NCBI RefSeq assembly: GCF_051014685.1
Contig: NW_027479399.1
Span: forward strand, 1 to 64,000
Reading direction: 5' to 3'
Source of the DNA: Ptiloglossa arizonensis
Lineage: Eukaryota > Arthropoda > Insecta > Hymenoptera > Colletidae
Length of the DNA: 64,000 nt
Position numbers and translations under genes: made by a program. Numbering within the stretch: position 1 is the first letter of the stretch; each line of letters starts with the position of its first letter. Positions 46,501 to 58,036 of this stretch are shown here, piece after piece. The notes under the pieces are model-generated. The model was not told the DNA's origin. It saw only the letters and a list, made by a program, of their open reading frames with translations, and searched no databases.

Positions 46501-48776
46501 TAAGAAACGCTTGAGAAACTCAAAATTTTCGCAGTTCTGATGCTCGAAACGAATAACTAGAACGGCCTAGGGGAAAAGTGCGCATACCGTTGTAATCGGG
46601 CGAGTTTCTACTTTCAGATGCAACAGAAATTTTGCGGATTGATCAATCCGTTCGCGAGATATTGCAGTTTGGAGATAAGAAACGCTTTAGAAACTCAAAA
46701 TTTTCGCAGTTTTATGCTCGAAACGAATAACTAGAACGGCCCAGGGGAAAAGTGCGCATACCGTTGTAATCGGGCGAGTTTCTACTTTCAAATGCAACAG
46801 AAATTTTGCGGATTGGTCAATCCGTTCGCGAGATATGGCATTTTGGAGGTAAGAAACGCTTGAGAAACTCAAAATTTTCGCAGTTTTGATGCTCGAAACG
46901 AATAACTAGAACGGCCCAGGGGAAAAGTGCGCATACCGTTGTAATCGGGCGAGTTTCTACTTTCAAATGCAACAGAAATTTTGCGGATTGATCAATCCGT
47001 TCGCGAGATATGGCAGTTTGGAGATAAGAAACGCTTTAGAAACTCAAAATTTTCGCAGTTCTGATGCTCGAAACGAATAACTAGGACGGCCCAGGGGAAA
47101 AGTGCGCATACCGTTGTAATCGGGCGAGTTTCTACTTTCAAATGCAACAGAAATTTTGCGGATTGATCAATCCGTTCGCGAGATATGGCAGTTTGGAGAT
47201 AAGAAACGCTTTAGAAACTCAAAATTTTCGGAGTTTTATGCTCGAAACGAATAACTAGAACGACCCAGGGGAAAAGTGCGCATACCGTTGTAATCGGGCG
47301 GGTTTCTACTTTCAAATGCAACAGAAATTTTGCGGATTGGTCAATCCGTTCGCGAGATATGGCAGTTTGGATGTAAGAAACGCTTGAGAAACTCAAAATT
47401 TTCGCAGTTCTGGTGCTCGAAACGAATAACTGGAACGGTCTAGGGGAATACTACACATACCGTTGTAATCAGGCGAGTTTCTACTTTCAAATGCAACAGA
47501 AATTTTGCGGATTGGTCAATCCGTTCGCGAGATATGGCAGTTTGGAGGTAAGAAACGCTTGAGAAACTCAAAATTTTCGCAGTTCTGGTGCTCGAAACGA
47601 ATAACTGGAACGGTCTAGGGGAAAACTACACATACCGTTGTAATCAGGCGAGTTTCTACTTTCAAATGCAACATAAATTTTGCGGATTGGTCAATCCGTT
47701 CGCGGGCAGTTTGGAGATAAGAAACGCTTTACAAACTCAAAATTTTCGCAGTTTTATGCTCGAAACGAATAAATAGAACGGCCCAGGGGAAAAGTGCGCA
47801 TACCGTTGTAATCGGGCGAGATTCTACTTTCAAATGCAACAGAAATTTTGCGGATTGGTTAATCCGTTCGCGAGATATGGCAGTTTGGACGTAAGAAACG
47901 CTTGAGAAGCTCAAAATTTTCGCAGTTCTGGTGCTCGAAACGAATAACTGGAACGGTCTAGGGGAAAACTACACATACCGTTGTAATCAGGCGAGTTTCT
48001 ACTTTCAAATGCAACAGAAATTTTGCGGATTGGTCAATCCGTTCGCGAGATATGGCAGTTTGGAGGTAAGAAGCGCTTGAGAAACTCAAAATTTTCGCAG
48101 TTCTGATGCTCGAAACGAATAACTGGAACGGCCTAGGGGAAAACTACACATACCGTTGTAATCGGGCGAGTTTCCACTTTCAGATGCAAAAGAAATTATG
48201 CGGATTGGTCAATCAGTTCGCGAGATATGGCCGTTTGGATGTAAGAAACGCTTGAGAAACTCAAAATTTTCGCAGTTCTGATGCTCGAAACGAATAACTA
48301 GAACGGCCTAGGGGAAAAGTGCGCATACCGTTGTAATCGGGCGAGTTTCTACTTTCAGATGCAACAGAAATTTTGCGGATTGATCAATCCGTTCGCGAGA
48401 TATGGCAGTTTGGAGATAAGAAACGCTTTAGAAACTCAAAATTTTCGCAGTTTTATGCTCGAAACGAATAACTAGAACGGCCCAGGGGAAAAGTGCGCAT
48501 ACCGTTGTAATCGGGCGAGTTTCTACTTTCAAATGCAACAGAAATTTTGCGGATTGGTCAATCCGTTCGCGAGATATGGCATTTTGGAGGTAAGAAACGC
48601 TTGAGAAACTCAAAATTTTCGCAGTTCTGATGCTCGAAACGAATAACTAGAACGGCCCAGGGGAAAAGTGCGCATACCGTTGTAATCGGGCGAGTTTCTA
48701 CTTTCAAATGCAACAGAAATTTTGCGGATTGATCAATCCGTTCGCGAGATATGGCAGTTTGGAGATAAGAAACGCT
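43542..48776 (+). repeat. 8- and 10-monomer HOR, four tandem units
   Basis: Units begin at about 43,542 (8 monomers, 1,398 bp), 44,940 (10 monomers, 1,747 bp), 46,687 (10 monomers, 1,741 bp) and 48,428 (partial). The marker GGCATTTTGG occurs once per unit. GGGGAATACTACAC recurs at about 44,300, 45,698 and 47,445, and GAATAAATAGAAC near 46,028 and 47,769. The 8-monomer unit lacks the AAATAG and CTTTACAA pair seen in the 10-monomer units, so the two lengths differ by a two-monomer insertion or loss. Confidence 0.9.
47550..47718 (+). repeat. Monomer with a 6-bp deletion (169 bp)
   Basis: Reads TTCGCGGGCAG where all relatives read TTCGCGAGATATGGCAG, so AGATAT is lost. Its counterpart in the preceding 10-monomer unit (near 45,961) is intact, so the deletion arose after the two units separated. 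It also removes part of the otherwise best-conserved block of the monomer. Confidence 0.92.
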
Positions 48777-51700
48777 TTACAAACTCAAAATTTTCGCAGT
48801 TTTATGCTCGAAACGAATAACTAGAACGGCCCAGGGGAAAAGTGCGCATACCGTTGTAATCGGGCGAGATTCTACTTTCAAATGCAACAGAAATTTTGCG
48901 GATTGGTTAATCCGTTCGCGAGATATGACCGTTTGGATGTAAGAAACGCTTGAGAAACTCAAAATTTTCGCAGTTCTGATGCTCGAAACGAATAACTAGA
49001 ACGGCCTAGGGGAAAAGTGCGCATACCGTTGTAATCGGGCGAGTTTCTACTTTCAGAAGCAACAGAAATTTTGCGGATTGGACAATCCGTTCGCGAGATA
49101 TGACCGTTTGGATGTAAGAAACGCTTGAGAAACTCAAAATTTTCGCAGTTCTGATGCTCGAAACGAATAACTAGAACGGCCTAGGGGAAAAGTGCGCATA
49201 CCGTTGTAATCGGGCGAGTTTCTACTTTCAGATGCAACAGAAATTTTGCGGATTCATCAATCCGTTCGCGAGATATGGCAGTTTGGAGATAAGAAACGCT
49301 TTAGAAACTCAAAATTTTCGCAGTTTCATGCTCGAAACGAATAACTAGAACGGCCCACGGGAAAAGTGCGCATACCGTTGTAATCGGGCGAGTTTCTACT
49401 TTCAAATGCAACAGAAATTTTGCGGATTGGTCAATCCGTTCGCGAGATATGGCAGTTTGGAGGTAAGAAACGCTTGAGAAACTCAAAATTTTCGCAGTTC
49501 TGATGCTCGAAACGAATAACTAGAACGGCCCAGGGGAAAAGTGCGCATACCTTTGTAATCGGGCGAGTTTCTACTTTCAAATGCAACAGAAATTTTGCGG
49601 ATTGATCAATCCGTTCGCGAGATATGGCAGTTTGGAGATAAGAAACGCTTGAGAAACTCAAAATTTTCGCATTTCTGATGCTCGAAACGAATAACTAGAA
49701 CGGCCCAGGGGAAAAGTGCGCATACCGTTGTAATCGGGCGAGTTTCTACTTTCAAATGCAACAGAAATTTTGCGGATTGATCAATCCGTTCGCGAGATAT
49801 GGTAGTTTGGAGGTAAGAAACGCCTTAGAAGCTCAAAATTTTCGCAGTTCTGGTGCTCGAAACGAATAACTAGAACGGCCCAGGGGAAAAGTGCGCATAC
49901 CTTTGTAATCGGGCGAGTTTCTACTTTCAAATGCAACAGAAATTTTGCGGATTGATCAATCCGTTCGCGAGATATGGCAGTTTGGAGATAAGAAACGCTT
50001 GTGAAACTCAAAATTTTCGCAGTTCTGATGCTCGAAACGAATAACTAGAACGGCCCAGAGGAAAAGTGCGCATACCGTTGTAATCGGGCGAGTTTCTACT
50101 TTCAAATGCAACAGAAATTTTGAGGATTGATCAATCCGTTCGCGAGATATGGCAGTTTGGAGGTAAGAAACGCTTTAGAAGCTCAAAATTTTCGCAGTTC
50201 TGGTGCTCGAAACGAATAACTGGAACGGTCTAGGGGAAAACTACACATACCGTTGTAATCAGGCGAGTTTCTACTTTCAAATGCAACAGATATTTTCCGG
50301 ATTGGTCAATCCGTTCGCGAGATATGGCAGTTTGGAGGTAAGAAGCGCTTGAGAAACTCAAAATTTTCGCAGTTCTGATGCTCGAAACGAATAACTGGAA
50401 CGGCCTAGGGGAAAACTACACATACCGTTGTAATCAGACGAGTTTCTACTTTCAAATGCAACATAAATTTTTCGGATTGGTCAATCAGTTCGCGAGATAT
50501 GGCCGTTTGGATGTAAGAAACGCTTGAGAAACTCAAAATTTTCGCAGTTCTGATGCTCGAAACGAATAACTAGAACGGCCTAGGGGAAAAGTGCGCATAC
50601 CGTTGTAATCGGGCGAGTTTCTACTTTCAGAAGCAACAGAAATTTTGCGGATTGGTCAATCCGTTCGCGAGATATGGCAGTTTGGAGGTAAGAAACGCTT
50701 GAGAAACTCAAAATTTTCGCAGTTCTGATGCTCGAAACGAATGACTAGAACGGCCTAGGGGAGTAGTACGCATACCCACGTAATCGGGCGAGGTTCTACT
50801 TTCAGATGCAACAGAAATCATGCGGATTGGTCAATCCGTTCGCGAGATATGACCGTTTGGATGTAAGAAACGCTTGAGAAACTCAAAATTTTCGCAGTTC
50901 TGATGCTCGAAACGAATAACTAGAACGGCCTAGGGGAAAAGTGCGCATACCGTTGTAATCGGGCGAGTTTCTACTTTCAGATGCAACAGAAATTTTACGG
51001 ATTGATCAATCCGTTCGCGAGATATGGCAGTTTGGAGATAAGAAACGCTTTAGAAACTCAAAATTTTCGCAGTTCTATGCTCGAAACGAATAACTAGAAC
51101 GGCCCAGGGGAAAAGTGCGCATACCGTTGTAATCGGGCGAGTTTCTACTTTCAAATGCAACAGAAATTTTGCGGATTGATCAATCCGTTCGCGAGATATG
51201 GCAGTTTGGAGATAAGAAACGCTTGAGAAACTCAAAATTTTCGCAGTTCTGATGCTCGAAACGAATAACTAGAACGGCCCAGGGGAAAAGTGCGCATACC
51301 GTTGTAATCGGGCGAGTTTCTACTTTCAAATGCAACAGAAATTTTGCGGATTGATCAATCCGTTCGCGAGATATGGCAGTTTGGAGGTAAGAAACGCTTT
51401 AGAAGCTCAAAATTTTCGCAGTTCTGGTGCTCGAAACGAATAACTGGAACGGTCTAGGGGAAAACTACACATACCGTTGTAATCAGGCGAGTTTCTACTT
51501 TCAAATGCAACAGAAATTTTCCGGATTGGTCAATCCGTTCGCGAGATATGGCAGTTTGGAGGTAAGAAGCGCTTGAGAAACTCAAAATTTTCGCAGTTCT
51601 GATGCTCGAAACGCATAACTGGAACGGCCTAGGGGAAAACTACACATACCGTTGTAATCAGACGAGTTTCTACTTTCAAATGCAACAGAAATTTTTCGGA

Positions 51701-53329
51701 TTGGTCAATCAGTTCGCGAGATATGGCCGTTTGGATGTAAGAAACGCTTGAGAAACTCAAAATTTTCGCAGTTCTGATGCTCGAAACGAATAACTAGAAC
51801 GGCCTAGGGGAAAAGTGCGCATACCGTTGTAATCGGGCGAGTTTCTACTTTCAGAAGCAACAGAAATTTTGCGGATTGGTCAATCCGTTCGCGAGATATG
51901 GCAGTTTGGAGGTAAGAAACGCTTGAGAAACTCAAAATTTTCGCTGTTCTGATGCTCGAAACGAATGACTGGAACCGCCTAGGGGAGAAGTACGCATACC
52001 GTTGTAATCGGGCGAGTTTCTACTGTCAGATGCAACAGAAATCATGCGGATTGGTCAATCCGTTCGCGAGATATGGCTGTTTGGAGGTAAGAAACGCTTG
52101 AGAAACTCAAAATTTTCGCAGTTCTGGTGCTCGAAACGAATAACTGGAACGGTCTAGGGGAAAACTACACATACCGTTGTAATCAGGCGAGTTTCTACTT
52201 TCAAATGCAACAGAAATTTTGCGGATTGGTCAATCCGTTCGCGAGATATGGCAGTTTGGAGGTAAGAAGCGCTTGAGAAACTCAAAATTTTCGCAGTTCT
52301 GATGCTCGAAACGAATAACTGGAACGGCCTAGGGGAAAACTACACATACCGTTGTAATCGGGCGAGTTTCCACTTTCAGATGCAAAAGAAATTATGCGGA
52401 TTGGTCAATCAGTTCGCGAGATATGGCCGTTTGGATGTAAGAAACGCTTGAGAAACTCAAAATTTTCGCAGTTCTGATGCTCGAAACGAATGACTAGAAC
52501 GGCCTAGGGGAGAAGTACGCATACCGTTGTAATCGGGCGAGTTTCTACTTTCAGATGCAACAGAAATCATGCGGATTGGTCAATCCGTTCGCGAGATATG
52601 GCAGTTTGGAGGTAAGAAACGCTTGAGAAACTCAAAATTTTCGCAGTTCTGATGCTCGAAACGAATGACTAGAACGGCCTAGGGGAGAAGTACGCATACC
52701 GTTGTAATCGGGCGAGTTTCTACTTTCAAATGCAACAGAAATTTTGCGGATTGATCAATCCGTTTGCGAGATATGGCAGTTTGGAGGTAAGAAACGCTTT
52801 AGAAGCTCAAAATTTTCGCAGTTCTGGTGCTCGAAACGAATAACTGGAACGGTCTAGGGGAAAACTACACATACCGTTGTAATCAGGCGAGTTTCTACTT
52901 TCAAATGCAACAGAAATTTTCCGGATTGGTCAATCCGTTCGCGAGATATGGCAGTTTGGAGGTAAGAAGCGCTTGAGAAACTCAAAATTTTCGCAGTTCT
53001 GATGCTCGAAACGAATAACTGGAACGGCCTAGGGGAAAACTACACATACCGTTGTAATCGGGCGAGTTTCCACTTTCAGATGCAAAAGAAATTATGCGGA
53101 TTGGTCAATCAGTTCGCGAGATATGGCCGTTTGGATGTAAGAAACGCTTGAGAAACTCAAAATTTTCGCAGTTCTGATGCTCGAAACGAATAACTAGAAC
53201 GGCCTAGGGTAAAAGTGCGCATACCGTTGTAATCGGGCGAGTTTCTACTTTCAGATGCAACCGAAATCATGCGGATTGGTCAATCCGTTCGCGAGATATG
53301 GCAGTTTGGAGGTAAGAAACGCTTGAGAA
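48777..53329 (+). repeat. Mosaic satellite with 7- and 8-monomer repeats
   Basis: The marker CTTTAGAAGCTC occurs at 50,173, 51,397 and 52,797 (offsets 1,224 and 1,400), each followed by a C unit with TTTTCCGG. At the first two places a unit with AATCAGACGAG and ATTTTTCGG then follows. The 49.3-50.0 kb part repeats a TACCTTTG monomer at offset 350. The part from about 50.17 kb to 50.88 kb recurs at the window end. Confidence 0.84.
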
Positions 53330-56300
53330 ACTCAAAATTTTCGCAGTTCTGATGCTCGAAATGAATAACTGGAACGGCCTAGGGGAAAAGTACGCATACC
53401 ATTGTAATCGGGCGAGTTTCTACTTTCAGATGCAACAGAAATTTTGCGGATTTGTCAATCCGTTCGCGAGATATGGCATTTTGGAGGTAAGAAACGCTTG
53501 AGAAACTCAAAATTTTCGCAGTTCTGATGCTCGACACGAATAACTAGAACGGCCTAGGGGCAAAGTGCGCATACCGTTGTAATCGGGCGAGTTTCTACTT
53601 TCAGATGCAACAGAAATTTTGCGGATTGGTCGATCCGTTCGCGAGATGTGGCAGTTTGGAAGTAAGAAACGCTTGAGAAACTCAAAATTTTCGCAGTTCT
53701 GATGCTCGAAACGAATAACTAGAACGGCCTAGGGGAAAAGTACGAATAGTGTTGTAATCGGGCGAGTTTCTACTTTCAGATGCAACAGAAATTGTGCGGA
53801 TTGGTCAATCCGTTCGCGAGATATGGCAGTTTGGAAGTAAGAAACGCTTGAGAAACTCAAAATTTTCGCAGTTCTGATGCTCGAAACGAATAACTAGAAC
53901 GGCCTAGGGGAAAAGTACGCATAGTGTTGTAATCGGGCGAGTTTCTACTTTCAGATGCAACAGAAATTTTGCGGATTGGTCAATCCGTTCGCGAGATATG
54001 GCAGTTTGGAGGTAAGAAACGCTTGAGAAACTCAAAATTTTCGCAGTTCTGATGCTCGAAACGAATAACTAGAACGGCCTAGGGGCAAAGTGCGCATACC
54101 GTTGTAATCGGGCGAGTTTCTACTTTCAGATGCAACAGAAATTTTTCGGATTGGTCGATCCGTTCGCGAGATGTGGCAGTTTGGAAGTAAGAAACGCTTG
54201 AGAAACTCAAAATTTTCGCAGTTCTGATGCTCGAAACGAATAACTAGAACGGCCTAGGGGAAAACTACACCGACCGTTGTAATCGGGCGAGTTTCTACTT
54301 TCAGATGCAACAGAAATTTTGCGGATTGGTCGATCCGTTCGCGAGATATGGCAGTTTGGATGTAAGAAACGCTTGAGAAACTCTAAATTTTCGCAGTTCT
54401 GATGCTCGAAACGAATGACTAGAACGGCCTAGGGGAGAAGTACGCATACCGTTGTAATCGGACGAGTTTCTACTTTCAGATGCAACAGAAATTTTGCGGA
54501 TTGGTCAATCCGTTCGCGAGATATGGCCGTTTAGATTTAAGAAACGCTTGAGAATCTCAAAATTTTCGCATTTCTGATGCTCGAAACGAATAACTAGAAC
54601 GGCCTAGGGGAAAAGTGCGCATACCGTTGTAATCGGGCGAGTTTCTACTTTCAGAAGCAACAGAAATTTTGCGGATTGGTCAATCCGATCGCGAGATATG
54701 GCAGTTTGGAGGTAAGAAACGCTTGAGAAACTTAAAATTTTCGCAGTTCTGGTGCTCGAAATGAATAACTGGAACGGCCTACGGGAAAACTACACCTACC
54801 GTTGTAATCGGGCGAGTTTCTACTTTCAGATGCAACAGAAATTTTGCGGATTGGTCAATCCGTTCGCGAGATATGGCCGTTTGGATTTAAGAAACGCTTG
54901 AGAAACTCAAAATTTTCGCATTTCTGATGCTCGAAACGAATAACTAGAACGGCCTAGGGGAAAAGTGCGCATACCGTTGTAATCGGGCGAGTTTCTACTT
55001 TCAGAAGCAACAGAAATTTTGCGGATTGGTCAATCCGATCGCGAGATATGGCAGTTTGGAGGTAAGAAACGCATGAGAAACTCAAAATTTTCGCAGTTCT
55101 GATGGTCGAAACGAGTAACTAGAACTGCCTAGGGGAAAAGTACGCACACCGTTGTAATTGGGCGAGTTTCTACTTTCAGAAGCAACAGAAATTTTGCGGA
55201 TTGGTCAATCCGTTCGCGAGATATGGCAGTTTGGAGGTAAGAAACGCTTGAGAAACTCAAATTTTCGCAGTTCTGATGCTCGAAACAAATAACTAGAACG
55301 GCCTAGGGGAAAAGTGCGCATATCGTTGTAATCGGGCGTGTTTCTACTCTCAGATGAAACAGAAATAATGCGGATTGGTCAATCCGTTCGCGAGATATGG
55401 CAGTTTGGAGGTAAGAAACGCTTGAGAAACTCAAAATTTTCGCAGTTCTGATGCTCGAAACGAATGACTAGAACGGCCTAGGGGAAAACTACACCTACCG
55501 TTGTAATCGGGCGAGTTTCTACTTTCAGATGCAACAGAAATTTTGCGGATTGGTCGATCCGTTCGCGAGATGTGGCAGTTTGGAAGTAAGAAACGCTTGA
55601 GAAACGCAAAATTTTCGCAGTTCTGATGCTCGAAACGAATGACTAGAACGGCCTAGGGGAGAAGTACGCATACCGTTGTAATCGGGCGAGTTTCTACTTT
55701 CAGATGCAACAGAAATTATGCGGATTGGTCAATCCGTTCGTAAGATATGGCAGTTTGGAGGTAAGAAACGCTTGAGAAACTCAATATTTTCGCAGTTCTT
55801 ATGCTCGAAACGAATAACTAGAACCGCCTAGGGGATAAGTGCGCATACCGTTGTAATCGGGCGAGTTTCTGTTTTCAGATGCAACAGAAATCATGCGGAT
55901 TGGTCAATCCGTTCGCGAGATATGGCCGTTTGGATTTAAGAAACGCTTGAGAAACTCAAAATTTTCGCATTTCTGATGCTCGACACGAATAACTAGAACG
56001 GCCTAGGGGAAAAGTGCGCATACCGTTGTAATCGGGCGAGTTTCTACTTTCAGATGCAACAGAAATTTTGCGGATTGGTCAATCCGTTCGCGAGATATGG
56101 CAGTTTGGAGATAAGAAACGCTTGAGAAACTCAAAATTTTCGCAGTTCTGATGCTCGACACGAATAACTAGAACGGCCTAGGGGAAAAGTGCGCATACCG
56201 TTGTAATCGGGCGAGTTTCTACTTTCAGATGCAACAGAAATTTTGCGGGTTTGTCGATCCGTTCGCGATGTGTGGCAGTTTGGAAGTAAGAAACGCTTGA

Positions 56301-57990
56301 GAAACTCAAAATTTTCGCAGTTCTGATGCTCGAAACGAATAACTAGAACGGCCTAGGGGAAAACTACACCCACCGTTGTAATCGGGCGAGTTTCTACTTT
56401 CAGATGCAACAGAAATTATGCGGAATTGCCAATCCGTTCGCGAGATATGGCAGTTTGGAGGTAAGAAACGCTTGAGAAACTCAAAATTTTCGCAGTTCTG
56501 AAGCTGGACACGAATAACTAGTACGGCCTAGGGGAAATGTGCGCATGCCGTTGTAATCGGGCGAGTTTCTACCTTCAGACGCAACAGAAATTTTGCGGGT
56601 TTGTCGATCCGTTCGCGAGATGTGGCAGTTTGGAAGTAAGAAACGCTTGAGAAACTCAAAATTTTCGTAGTTCTGATGCTCGAAACGAATAACTAGAACG
56701 GCCTAGGGGAAAACTACACCTACCGTTGTAATCGGGCGAGTTTCTACTTTCAGATGCAACAGAAATTTTGCGGACTGGTCAATCCGTTCGCGAGATATGG
56801 CAGTTTGGAGGTACGAAACGCTTGAGAAACTCAAAATTTTCGCAGTTCTTATGCTCGAAACGAATAACTAGAACCGCCTAGGGGAAAAGTGCGCATACCG
56901 CTGTAATCGGGCGAGTTTCTACTTTCAGATGCAACAGAAATTTTGCGAATTGGTCAATCCGTTCGGGAGATATGGCAGTTTGGAGGTAAGAAACGCTTGA
57001 GAAACTCAAAATTTTCGCAGTTCTGATGCTGGACACGAATAACTAGAACGGCCTAGGGGAAATGTGCGCATGCCGTTGTAATCGGGCGAGTTTCTACTTT
57101 CAGATGCAACAGATATTTTGCGGGTTTGTCGATCCGTTCGCGAGATGTGGCAGTTTGGAAGTAAGAAACGCTTGAGAAACTCAAAATTTTCGCAGTTCTG
57201 ATGCTCGAAACGAATAACTAGAACGGCCTAGGGTAAAAGTGCGCATACCGTTGTAATCGGGCGAGTTTCTACTTTCAGAAGCAACAGAAATTTTGCGGAT
57301 TGGACAATCCGTTCACGAGATATGACCGTTTGGATGTAAGAAACGCTTGAGAAACTCAAAATTTTCGCAGTTCTGATACTCGAAACGAATAACTAGAACG
57401 GCCTAGGGGAAAAGTGCGAATACCGTTGTAATCGGGCGAGTTTCTACTTTCAGATGCAACAGAAATTATGCGGATTGGTCAATCAGTTCGCGAGATATGG
57501 CCGTTTGGATGTAAGAAACGCTTGAGAAACTCAAAATTTTCGCAGTTCTGATGCTCGAAACGAATAACTAGAACGGCCTAGGGTAAAAGTGCGCATACCG
57601 TTGTAATCGGGCGAGTTTCTACTTTCAGAAGCAACAGAAATTTTGCGGATTGGACAATCCGTTCGCGAGATATGACCGTTTGGATGTAAGAAACGCTTGA
57701 GAAACTCAAAATTTTCGCAGTTCTGATGCTCGAAACGAATAACTAGAACGGCCTAGGGGAAAAGTGCGCATACCTTTGTAATCGGGCGAGTTTCTACTTT
57801 CAGATGCAACAGAAATTTTGCGGATTCATCAATCCGTTCGCGAGATATTGCAGTTTGGAGATAAGAAACGCTTTAGAAACTCAAAATTTTCGCAGTTTTA
57901 TGCTCGAAACGAATAACTAGAACGGCCCACGGGAAAAGTGCGCATACCGTTGTAATCGGGCGAGTTTCTACTTTCAGATGCAACAGAAAT
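53330..57990 (+). repeat. Diverged satellite domain
   Basis: Monomers here carry many variants that I see almost nowhere else: CGACACGAATAAC, GCATAGTGTTG, ACTACACCTACC, CGGGTTTGTCGATCC, GAGATGTGGCAG, GGATTTAAGAAACG, CGCATTTCTG, GCGAATTGG with TTCGGGAG, and single-base losses such as CTCAAATTTTCG near 55,258. CCCAGG and TTTTATG forms are absent until about 57.9 kb. Local repeats exist: CGCATTTCTG has GCATTT at 54,568, 54,918 and 55,967 (2 and 6 monomers). A-type homogenised monomers resume at about 57,190. Confidence 0.85.
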
Positions 57991-58036
57991 TTTGCGGGTT
58001 TGTCGATCCGTTCGCGATGTGTGGCAGTTTGGAAGT
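57863..58036 (+). repeat. Chimeric monomer at a duplication junction
   Basis: Begins as a standard subtype B unit (CTTTAG, TTTTATG, CCCACGGG) but ends as a diverged-domain unit (CAGATGC, CGGGTTTGTCGATCC, CGATGTGTGGCAG, GGAAGT). The second half matches 56,245 onward at offset 1,749, including the rare CGATGTGTGG. The crossover lies between about 57,935 and 57,994. It marks the join between the two copies of the 10-11-monomer duplication. Confidence 0.88.
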
